64,000 bases of DNA, taken from contig CANJZE010000011.1 of the NCBI GenBank assembly GCA_947479455.1, positions 1-64,000 of the forward strand. Direction: 5' to 3'. The notes below the pieces were generated by a model. It made no database searches and was not told the origin of the DNA. It saw nothing but the letters and a program-made list of their open reading frames with translations. This document shows, in pieces, positions 16,431-25,000 of the stretch (within the stretch, counting starts at the first letter, position 1; each line of letters starts with the position of its first letter). Source of the stretch: Bacteroidota bacterium (GTDB taxonomy: Bacteria; Bacteroidota; Bacteroidia; Chitinophagales; LD1). The translations under genes were made by a program, and so were the position numbers.

Positions 16431-18044
16431 ATGTCAATAGCAGGTTTGCTTTTCTTTGCGTTTTTAATTTCCAACCTCCCACTTCAAATAATTGGATTTT
16501 ATGGCATTTTCAAAAAAGCGGGAGTTCCCGCATGGAAAGCGCTTATTCCTGTCTATAACGTATACGTTATATTGGAGATTATCGACCGCCCTAAATGGTG
16601 GATTTTCATGCTTTTGATTCCCGGGGTAAACCTGTTTTATGGAGCTGGCATTTGTGTTGAATTAGTTACCTGTTTCGGCAAGTTTTCGTTTAAGCATCAT
16701 GCTATGTCAGTTCTTATGAACGGATATTATTTTACCTATTTAGGATTTAGCAAGAATGAAAAATTTATTGGTGTTAACGGTGTAAAAGAAGGGCAAACCC
16801 CTCCGATAAGATCAACAACTCGTGAGTGGGCGGATGCTATTGTATTTGCTGTTGTAGCTGCAACACTCATCAGAATTTTTGTGGCTGAAGCATACATGAT
16901 TCCAACTCCATCAATGGAAAAAACGTTAATGGTGGGTGATTTTCTTTTCGTTTCCAAATTTCATTACGGTGCTCGAGTGCCTAATACTCCGCTCGCACTT
17001 CCATTTGTTCATCACACAGTTCCTATTTTAAATTGTAAGAGTTATTTGGAGTGGATTAAACTTTCATACAGAACTTTGCCCGGTTTTGAAAAGGTAAAGC
17101 GAAACGATATGGTCGTGTTTAATTTTCCTGCAGGTGATACCGTGGTTATAGAAAACCAAGCGCCTTCTTACTACGATATTATTCGCTACACAGCTTACAG
17201 CAACAGAGTTGATTATGCAACAGCGCGCCAAATGATGTGGAGCGATGTAAACACGCATATTTCTGCGCGCCCTGTAGACAAACGCGAGAATTACATTAAA
17301 CGTTGTGTGGCAGTTGCGGGAGATAAGTTAGAAGTGAAGGATGGCGTGCTTTATATAAATGATGCTCTTGCCTATCAGCCAGAAAATTTGTACACACCTT
17401 ATATGATTGTGTTTAAGGATGGGATGGGTTTAAGTGGCGATAAAATTCAGGAGTTAGAGATGGAAGATATCAGCAATCGATTAGGTGTTTTACCTGCCAA
17501 TCATTTTGTGGTGTTAATGACAAAACAGCACGTTGAAGAATTGAAAACATTGGATATTACCACTAGCGTTCAACCTTTCTTTTATCAGAAAGACAGATTA
17601 CAAGAGCCAATCGAAAATATTTTTCCGAACGATACAGCCCGTTACCACTGGAACGTAGATAATTTTGGTCCGGTTACGTTGCCTAAAAAAGGTTGGACAG
17701 TTACCCTGACCGACTCCATCTATAAACAATACGAGCGTGCTATTCATGTATATGAAGGCAATGCCGTTGAACAACGCGATGGTAAGTTTTTTATTAACGG
17801 AGCAGAGGCATCTACCTATACTTTTAAAATGGATTATTACTGGATGATGGGAGACAACCGTCACAATAGCCAGGATAGCCGCTACTGGGGATTTGTTCCC
17901 GAAGATCATATTGTGGGTAAGGCTTGGTTTATTTGGATGAGTTATGCGAAAGAAGCTAGTGGCTTAAACAAAATACGATGGAGTAGATTGTTCTCTTCTA
18001 TTCATGGAAGATGGGCACCGGATGACAAGAAGTTTACGGAGTAA
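16431..18044 (+). CDS. lepB: Signal peptidase I
   Basis: Membrane serine protease that removes signal peptides after Sec or Tat export. 537 residues, well above the 250-320 usual in Proteobacteria. An N-terminal part with three to four hydrophobic segments (about residues 1-105, including PAWKALIPVYNVYVILEII) is typical of Bacteroidota. Then a membrane helix leads to the catalytic Ser161 in PTPSMEKTLMVGD. The general-base Lys is Lys290 in NYIKRCVAVAGD. The region MMGDNRHNSQDSRYWGFV is signal peptidase box E. A long insertion between the Lys box and box E (about residues 310-470) enlarges the periplasmic domain. Confidence 0.94.
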   Translation: MSIAGLLFFAFLISNLPLQIIGFYGIFKKAGVPAWKALIPVYNVYVILEIIDRPKWWIFMLLIPGVNLFYGAGICVELVTCFGKFSFKHHAMSVLMNGYYFTYLGFSKNEKFIGVNGVKEGQTPPIRSTTREWADAIVFAVVAATLIRIFVAEAYMIPTPSMEKTLMVGDFLFVSKFHYGARVPNTPLALPFVHHTVPILNCKSYLEWIKLSYRTLPGFEKVKRNDMVVFNFPAGDTVVIENQAPSYYDIIRYTAYSNRVDYATARQMMWSDVNTHISARPVDKRENYIKRCVAVAGDKLEVKDGVLYINDALAYQPENLYTPYMIVFKDGMGLSGDKIQELEMEDISNRLGVLPANHFVVLMTKQHVEELKTLDITTSVQPFFYQKDRLQEPIENIFPNDTARYHWNVDNFGPVTLPKKGWTVTLTDSIYKQYERAIHVYEGNAVEQRDGKFFINGAEASTYTFKMDYYWMMGDNRHNSQDSRYWGFVPEDHIVGKAWFIWMSYAKEASGLNKIRWSRLFSSIHGRWAPDDKKFTE

Positions 18045-18051
18045 ATCCTCG

Positions 18052-18148
18052 TGTCATTCTGAACGAGGTTCCGAAATGTGGAATCTTGTATTTTATTGGA
18101 TAGTCAATACAATAAGTCTCGTTTCGCAAAACTTCACTCGACATGACA
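18052..18148. repeat. Imperfect inverted-repeat element of the TGTCATTC... type
   Basis: Begins TGTCATTCTGAACGAGGTT and ends ...CGACATGACA, with an inner hairpin TTGTATT/AATACAA. Resembles interspersed intergenic elements common in Bacteroidota. It lies between lepB and its terminator. Confidence 0.6.
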
Positions 18149-18171
18149 GTTCCTTTGAAGCTGATTAAATA

Positions 18172-18204
18172 AAAAAAGGCTTACCGAATCGGCAAGCCTT
18201 TTTT
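18172..18204. terminator. Bidirectional rho-independent terminator
   Basis: Stem AAAAAAGGCTT(A)CCG / CGG(C)AAGCCTTTTTT with loop AAT, so T-runs lie on both strands. It sits between the convergent lepB and the gene at 18223-18729. Confidence 0.88.
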
Positions 18205-18222
18205 ATTTATCGTGTAATGATT

Positions 18223-18729
18223 TTAGAAATCATCTACACTAGTATTTTTCTTGTAATCTTCACTTGCCTGCCAGCTGCTTTCAATAGTTAACTCAAAGCG
18301 AGCCTTAGCAATTTCTTTTAGCGTAAAGGTTACGTCTTTTACTAACCATTGCATGATATGCGTATCGTCAATAAAACTTTCATTGCGAAAATCACCAAAC
18401 TTGTAATTAAGAATGAATTTCATTTGCTCTGTTTGATCCATGGTACCTTGAAGAAACACTTTTTGAAAACGATTCTCTTCATTGAAAATATAAAGCACCT
18501 TGTCCAATTTCACGGCTCCGATAGTTAAATCATCGCCATTCAATTGATAGGCGTTTTTAATTAACGAGTTCTTGTCTTTTATAAAGTCAAGTTTTTTTCC
18601 ATCACGAATGACAGAGTCTTTTGGTGTTCCCCAGAAAATATTTCTGAAATCTAATACGGCTTCGCTTTCGGCACTGAAACCTGAATAAGCCATACCGAGC
18701 AGAGAAAATGCTAAGAATAATTTTTTCAT
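18223..18729 (-). CDS. Exported protein of unknown function
   Basis: 168 residues from the ATG at 18729 (MKKLFLAFSLLGMAYSGFSA, a clear signal peptide); an in-frame ATG at 18795 would put a charged leader before the signal. The mature part is mixed alpha/beta with WGTPKDSVIRDGKKL and a C-terminal VTFTLKEIAKARFELTIES. I do not recognise a family. The pattern W-G-x-x-x-D-S-V is common in small periplasmic Bacteroidota proteins of unknown role. Confidence 0.6.
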   Translation of the reverse strand: MKKLFLAFSLLGMAYSGFSAESEAVLDFRNIFWGTPKDSVIRDGKKLDFIKDKNSLIKNAYQLNGDDLTIGAVKLDKVLYIFNEENRFQKVFLQGTMDQTEQMKFILNYKFGDFRNESFIDDTHIMQWLVKDVTFTLKEIAKARFELTIESSWQASEDYKKNTSVDDF

Positions 18730-18840
18730 TGTTCTAAAATTTGGTTTTGATTTTGATGAACGCGAATATGCACTTTTTTCTTTTTCGCCCAACAAAAGTT
18801 GAAGGGGTCAAAAAAACTGTTGATAAATGGAAGCGGAATC

Positions 18841-20094
18841 TTATTCAACAATAGCTGAATTGATTTGCCGATGTGCAGTTATGTTAGAGTAGGTGAAAAA
18901 TATGACACAAACCACAAATAATGTTGCAGATATTCCAATAACGAAGTTAAACCAGTTGATATACCAGAAGTAGTAGAAGGTATTTAGAGCAAGCATCACT
19001 AAAACAAGTCGTGCATATTCTGCATAAATCATCCACTTTTTGTTTTCGTAAATAGAACCAATAATGAGCATGGTAGTGATAAGTAGCAAAAAGAAAACAA
19101 GTCGATAAAATGAATCCATTGTTTTAAAGTTTATCATATACAACGTGCCTGCTCCAAGCATTACAAAGTATTGCACCACTGAATAAATTTTCAAATAAAT
19201 GTTGGTATCGGCATTGTACTTCGTGATATTGGCTTCGGCTGGTTCACCGGCATATTGCTGCCCACCTAGGTAATCGGGCATCCAACCCGGTTCTGCAAAA
19301 AGCATTCGTAGTTTATCAACCATTTTCATAGCTCGCGATTTTTGAAACATCTCAACGAAGTAATGAACGTTAGCCCATGCCGGATTCCAGCTTTTTAGTT
19401 GTGTGGTTATACCGTAATAAATTTTTTCGTTTTCTTCTTCGGCTTTAAACGTACCGAATAGTCTATCCCAAATCATTAACACGCCTGCGTGATTTTTATC
19501 TAAATATTTTGGATTGATGGCATGATGAACACGGTGATGAGAAGGTGTGTTGAACCAATACTCAATCCACGGATGAAGTTTGCCTACTGCTTTCGTGTGA
19601 ATAGGAAACTGCAAAAGGGTTTGCAAAACAGCTGCACCACCAAATATAGTTGGATCGAAACCCATCATGGGAATGGGAAGAAAAATTGGAAAAGCTAACG
19701 CACTATGAAACCACGATTGACGTAGTGCTACACTCAAATTATATTCTTCGCTTTGATGATGCACTAAATGTGCTGCCCAAAAAATATTCATTTCGTGTCC
19801 CCAACGGTGTGCCCAGTAGAAAAAGAAATCGAAGATGATAAAGCATAGAATGAAACTCCACCAGGTAGCCGGAATATGAAAGAAGGAGTAATTGTTGTAA
19901 AGCCACACGTACATTCCTAACAACATGCCTTTAAAGACCAAACTAAAAACCTGCTGACCTAAACCAACGGTAAGATTATTAACTGAATCGTTAAGGCGAT
20001 AAACGTCTTTCTTTTTTATATAGCCCCAAAGCCATTCAATACCCATGGCAAGAAAAAAAAGCGGAATGGCAAGTAAGGTATAAGCAGGATGCAT
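18841..20094 (-). CDS. Fatty acid hydroxylase/sterol desaturase superfamily protein (alkylglycerol monooxygenase-like)
   Basis: Integral membrane di-iron oxygenase. 417 residues, about eight membrane segments. The His boxes of the superfamily are present in order: HRWGHE (HxxxH-like) near residue 96, HLVHHQSEEYN near residue 108, and HHRVHHAINPKYLDKNHAG near residue 182. The length, box spacing and the multi-helix C-terminal half with no further His clusters resemble animal TMEM195 (alkylglycerol monooxygenase, which cleaves ether lipids) more than simple C-5 sterol desaturase. Substrate in a bacterium is unknown; ether, hydroxylated or sulfono-lipids are possible. It stands alone: flanks are a periplasmic protein and a protease gene. 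Confidence 0.85.
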   Translation of the reverse strand: MHPAYTLLAIPLFFLAMGIEWLWGYIKKKDVYRLNDSVNNLTVGLGQQVFSLVFKGMLLGMYVWLYNNYSFFHIPATWWSFILCFIIFDFFFYWAHRWGHEMNIFWAAHLVHHQSEEYNLSVALRQSWFHSALAFPIFLPIPMMGFDPTIFGGAAVLQTLLQFPIHTKAVGKLHPWIEYWFNTPSHHRVHHAINPKYLDKNHAGVLMIWDRLFGTFKAEEENEKIYYGITTQLKSWNPAWANVHYFVEMFQKSRAMKMVDKLRMLFAEPGWMPDYLGGQQYAGEPAEANITKYNADTNIYLKIYSVVQYFVMLGAGTLYMINFKTMDSFYRLVFFLLLITTMLIIGSIYENKKWMIYAEYARLVLVMLALNTFYYFWYINWFNFVIGISATLFVVCVIFFTYSNITAHRQINSAIVE

Positions 20095-20218
20095 AACGAG
20101 TTGAATTTAATTTCGAACTAAAGTAAAGTATGCTTTAGTCTTTATGCAGGATTAATTCAATAAAAATTTGAAACGGTTGAAGTAGAAACTGGAGCGAACT
20201 AATCATTCAATAAAAAAC

Positions 20219-21502
20219 TTAACGATTCAAAACTAATCTCTTCACCACTACATTTTCGCGTGACGAAACTTTTGCAAAATAAATTCCTGCGCTGAATGAA
20301 GATAAATTGATAGATGCAAACGAACTAAAGTTTTGCGATGCAATTACTGTTTCGCCTATGGCATTGTAAACTTCGAAATTCAAATCCTCTTTTCCTTTTG
20401 CAGTAAGTTTAAAAATACCTGTTGATGGATTTGGAGAAATTTCAATTCCTTCAAGCGCTGAAATATTTTTTATTGCTGTGGCTTCACCCGTGACATAAGC
20501 TATTCCATTGCGCGAAGTAGCCAACATAGCACGCATAACACCTATCTGCTCTTGTGTAAACACGTTTAGGCAGCGATCATCGGAATAGTCCATATAGTTT
20601 TCAATCATATCCGGAAAATCAACAGGAGTATCCACGCAGGAATTAATGGTTGTGTCACAAGTTTGTTGTGAGGCATCAGCTGCAAAAGGTGTGTCAGAAA
20701 ATCCATCATCTACTACGCAATCGGTGCTATCGCCCCAAATGTGGCGTAAGCCGAAGTAATGACCAATTTCATGTACTGCACTTCTGCCCCCCGAAACGGT
20801 TGGGTCTATTGGTGCAGAAAAATTTGAACCTACTGCTGCATAATGTAACACAACTCCTTGATGTGCCGAATCTGTAGCAGAACCTGCAGGCCAGTTAGGT
20901 GCATTATCGGGAGGAAAAGCATAACCAAGCACTATCCCAAAGAAAATATTACCTACCCATATGTTCAAATAGCGGTCAGTAGGCCACGGTGTTTTTCCGG
21001 TAGTTGCATTTTTAATTTCATCGCTGGCCGGATTAAATCCTAAAAAGGCTATTTGCGGATGCCCTAGCGTACGAGTAATACCATTGGTAGGATTTCCATC
21101 CGGGTCCGTGTTTGCAAGGTAAAATTCAATTCCGGCATCGGCAGCTACAGGTAGAAAACAGGCCCGCGTTTGAACGGTGTCAGCATTTTTTCTTCTGTAA
21201 TCGCGATTAAGAATTTCAATTTGATTATAGATAACTGAATCAGGAATATTTTCAGCCGCACTGGTATGCACCACATGTACCACCACTTGTACATGATAAA
21301 TACTATCGGTTAAAGAGCGGTTGCTTCTATTTTGTTCAGCTATTTGTTTTGCATTTTCAAAAACTGAATTCACTTGTTGCAAATAACCGGGTGCTTGGTT
21401 TTCTTTTTGCAACATTAACTCGTGTGTGTAACAGCGTTTGAATTGCGCGTTGCAAAACAAGAGGAGGAACGCAGAAAAGGAGAGGAGGGAAAGTTTTTTC
21501 AT
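20219..21502 (-). CDS. Secreted M43-family zinc metalloprotease with T9SS type A sorting domain
   Basis: Extracellular protease related to pappalysin/cytophagalysin. Start at 21502 (MKKLSLLSFSAFLLLFCNAQ) gives 427 residues with a signal peptide. The zinc motif HEIGHYFGLRHIWG (HExxHxxGxxH) is near residue 245. The downstream ENYMDYSDDRCLNVFTQEQ carries the Met-turn and the conserved M-D-Y. The last 75 residues form a type A T9SS sorting domain, with ISPNPSTGIFKL and the terminal VVVKRLVLNR. The substrate is unknown. Gene is on the same strand as the small gene 21587-22012, with a gap of about 85 bp. Confidence 0.9.
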   Translation of the reverse strand: MKKLSLLSFSAFLLLFCNAQFKRCYTHELMLQKENQAPGYLQQVNSVFENAKQIAEQNRSNRSLTDSIYHVQVVVHVVHTSAAENIPDSVIYNQIEILNRDYRRKNADTVQTRACFLPVAADAGIEFYLANTDPDGNPTNGITRTLGHPQIAFLGFNPASDEIKNATTGKTPWPTDRYLNIWVGNIFFGIVLGYAFPPDNAPNWPAGSATDSAHQGVVLHYAAVGSNFSAPIDPTVSGGRSAVHEIGHYFGLRHIWGDSTDCVVDDGFSDTPFAADASQQTCDTTINSCVDTPVDFPDMIENYMDYSDDRCLNVFTQEQIGVMRAMLATSRNGIAYVTGEATAIKNISALEGIEISPNPSTGIFKLTAKGKEDLNFEVYNAIGETVIASQNFSSFASINLSSFSAGIYFAKVSSRENVVVKRLVLNR

Positions 21503-21586
21503 TTCAGTTTGTTGAGTTACACAAATAAAATAAATCAAATGAACTAGTTCAGGAAGTAACGAATTTCTCTATCGCTAATTTTGAAT

Positions 21587-22012
21587 TTAGATTTTGCCTG
21601 AAGACTTTTGACTGTTATTTGAATTCTGCTTCGCCAAAATTGCCTTGTACTTTTCTAAAAGTTCTTCATTCGAAAGTTCAGGTAAGGTACTGGTGAGTTT
21701 ATATTTTCCTTGAACAAATTTTTCAGCACCTGTCATTGCTCTTGTAAAACCCTCTTTATAAAATTCAAAACCTTCATCGTAACTAACTTTGGTAACTGCT
21801 TCCTTCAACCAAAAATTTACTCTACACCGCCATATACCTATGGGTTGAACTGGTTGTTTAATAACGTGTAAACTGAAATCTATATGCACTCTTCCGCTTA
21901 CACAAATGTTATGGTAACTGCTTTTAAAAAAGAACGATGTTTTGTCAGGAATATTAGGTGAAGTGGCATCGCAATAAATTTCCTGGACGGTGGCATTAAG
22001 TGGTTCAATCAT
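21587..22012 (-). CDS. Small soluble protein of unknown function
   Basis: 141 residues, no signal peptide or membrane segment. The middle (VHIDFSLHVIKQPVQPIGIW) looks like beta strands; the C-terminal third is helical, with ELSNEELLEKYKAILAKQ, and ends in an Asn/Ser/Lys-rich tail. No domain recognised. It lies just past the terminator of the giant adhesin gene on the same strand. Confidence 0.5.
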   Translation of the reverse strand: MIEPLNATVQEIYCDATSPNIPDKTSFFFKSSYHNICVSGRVHIDFSLHVIKQPVQPIGIWRCRVNFWLKEAVTKVSYDEGFEFYKEGFTRAMTGAEKFVQGKYKLTSTLPELSNEELLEKYKAILAKQNSNNSQKSSGKI

Positions 22013-22027
22013 TTATCGAATGTAAAT

Positions 22028-22058
22028 AAAAAGAGCCCTCGATTGGAGAGCTCTTTTT
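22028..22058 (-). terminator. Rho-independent terminator of the giant adhesin gene
   Basis: Stem AAAAAGAGC/GCTCTTTTT with an inner CTC/GAG pairing, 18 bp past the adhesin stop codon; a T-run follows on the minus strand. Confidence 0.82.
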
Positions 22059-22075
22059 GGGGTAACGATAAATTC

Positions 22076-25000
22076 TTAGCGTATCAAAGTAACCGTGCCC
22101 TTGTAATTGTTATCGGCATGGTTATTAAGCCAAACAAATTTAGCAGTGTAAGTATATACCGCAGGAGGAGCTAACTCTCCTTGATATTTTCCATTCCAAC
22201 CAAAGTTGATGTCGTTGCTTTCAAAAACTTTTTCGCCCCAACGATTAAACACTGCAACGTTTAATTGTTTAACAGCTTTCATGTTTCCAAATATTTGCCA
22301 TTCCTCGTTTACTCCATCTCCATTGGGTGTAAAAACATTTGGAATAAACACATCATACTTTGGAACCACTGTTATTGTAATAGTGCTTGTTCCAAAGCAA
22401 CCTGAATCGGTACTCATAACTACTGTATAAACTTGTGAATAATTACCGCTGAAAAGTGGAGCCGCACAATCGTAACAAGATAAGCCAAAAGCCGGCTGCC
22501 AGTTGTAAGTAATGTTACCCGTTTGGTTATTGCTGGTTTGCAATTGTAAACTCTCTCCTAAGCTAACTTCAACAGGGTCAGGAGTTACAGTTATCTGAAC
22601 CGAATCAGGTTCTGTAATAGTTGCTATATCAGTAATAGTGCAATTATTTGCATCGGTAATGGTTATGGCATAACTGCCTGCTGCAAGTGCAGTAAATAAA
22701 CCATTGCTATTTTGTGATCCATCAGAAAGTGTGAAGTTGTAACCTGGTATTCCACCACCTGCAAGGATGTTTAGCTCGCCATTTGTATAGTTGTAACATG
22801 TAACATCCTTTACTAAAACTAGATCGGTAATTTGAGCAGGTTCATTCACTATTGAAGTCGTTGAATCCACACAAGCATTTGCATCAGTTACGTAAACTGT
22901 GTATACGGCAGCGGCTAATCCGGTAAACTGTCCGCTTAATAAATTCACGAAATTAATTCCATCATTAGTAATAGAAAAGTTATAAGGATTAGTTCCACCG
23001 GTTGCAGTAGTAATAATAGTTCCGTTTAAATCGCCAAAGCATAAGGCATTGGTGGCTATAGTACTAACATCTAACACTGCTGGTGAAAGCACGGTTACGT
23101 TTTGGGTTACAGTGCAAGCATTGTTATCAGTAACGGTGAAAGAATAATTACCGGCTACTAAGTTTAAGGCAGAATCAGTTACGCTAACAGCAGGATTCCA
23201 TTGATAAGTATAAACAGGTGTTCCACCGCTTGCGTTCACAGCAATTACCGCATTGGTATTTCCAAAACAAAAATTATCGGTATGCGCAGGATTGCTCACC
23301 AATTGTGTTGGCTCAGTTAAGGTAACTGAAACCGATGCGGTGCATGAACTATTATCAGTAACGGTGATGTTGTAATTACCTGCTGCCAAAGCCGAAGCTG
23401 TATTAGCGCTGCTCACATTCGGATTCCAAGTGTAAGTATAATTAGGTGTGCCGCCATTAGCGTTTACAGTTGCCACACCTGTGTTTACCTGATAGCAAAG
23501 CAAATCGGTTTGTGAAGTAGTTAAAACAATTTGCGTTGGTTCGGTAACTGTTGCGCTGGCTGAAGTTGTGCAAGCATTTGCATCAGTTACAGTAACGGAA
23601 TAAGTATTTGCACCTAGCGCGTTTGCAACATTTGTTACGCTCACATTCGGATTCCAGCTATAAGTATAATTCGTAGTTCCTCCTGTGGTAGTTACCGTTA
23701 CATTGCCATCTAACAAACCGAAGCAAGAAATATTTTGTGCAACCGCAATAGCGGCAAGTGGTGCTACCGGTTGTGCTACTACAACTATAATACTCGCAGT
23801 ACAAGCCACTTGGTCAGTTACTGTAATTGAATAATTAGCTGCTGAAATTAATGTTGCTGTATTTGTTGCAGAAACGTTTGGACTCCACACGTACGTATAA
23901 TTTGGACCTGTGCCGCCAGTGGTTGTTAGGGTAACTGAACCTGTTGAATTTCCAAAGCAAGCAACATCTACATGCGTTTCGGTAATTGAAACAGCGGTTG
24001 GAGAATTTATAATTCCCGAAGCTGTTTGCTGACAAGTGTTTGCATCGGTAGAAGTAACTGTAAAGTTTCCGGAAACCAAAATAGCTGTATTAATAGTTGA
24101 AGCAGAACCACTCCACACATAACTAAATGGTGCTGTTCCTCCGTTAGGTGTTGCAGTGGCGCTTCCGTTTCCTCCAAAACAAATCGCGTCAACAGTGGCA
24201 ACTGTCATTACAACAGCCGCAGGTTGGGTAACTGTGTAAGTTCCTGTAACGGTGCACAAGTTAGCATCCGTACAAGTAACATCATAAACACCGGCAACCA
24301 GATTGGTAATGTTTTGTGTGGTTAAACCGCCTGTCCAGCTATAACCAACCACACCTGTTGCATTTACAAAAACGGCTTGTGCTGTTCCTTGAGTGGCACC
24401 AAAACACAAATTGTTTGTTCCGGTAACCGTTGCACTTTGTGGACCGGGTTGTATAATAGTTTCAGAAACGGCAACGCTGCAACTATTTGCGTCTACTACA
24501 TTCCCTGCGTAAGTAGCGGGAGCTAAGTTCGGAATAGTAGTTGTTCCTGTTGGAATAGGATTTCCTAGATAAGAGTATGGTGCTGTTCCTCCGCCAATAT
24601 TTACGGTTACTGTTCCGTTGTTTGCGCCATTACAAGTTACATCGGTATGTGAAGCAGTAACTGATAAAACCGTAGGCTGTGTAATAATGATACTAGTTGT
24701 AACTGTGCAAAGCGCATTGTCGGTTACAGTTACGTTGTATGTTGCAGCACCAAGATTGGTTCTGTTTTGCAACGTGTTTGCATCATTCCACAAGTACGTG
24801 TAATTGGGAGTTCCGCCTGCAGGAGTAAGGTTGATTGAGCCTGTTGCAGCAGCGTTACACAAAACATTTACGTGTGTTTCATTTAATGTAAGAACAGCAG
24901 GCTGAGTAATTGTAATACTAGCTGAAGCGGTACACAAATTATTATCAGTAAGTGTTACTGTGTAAGTAGCGGCAACAAGGTTAGTTCTGTTTTGTAATGT

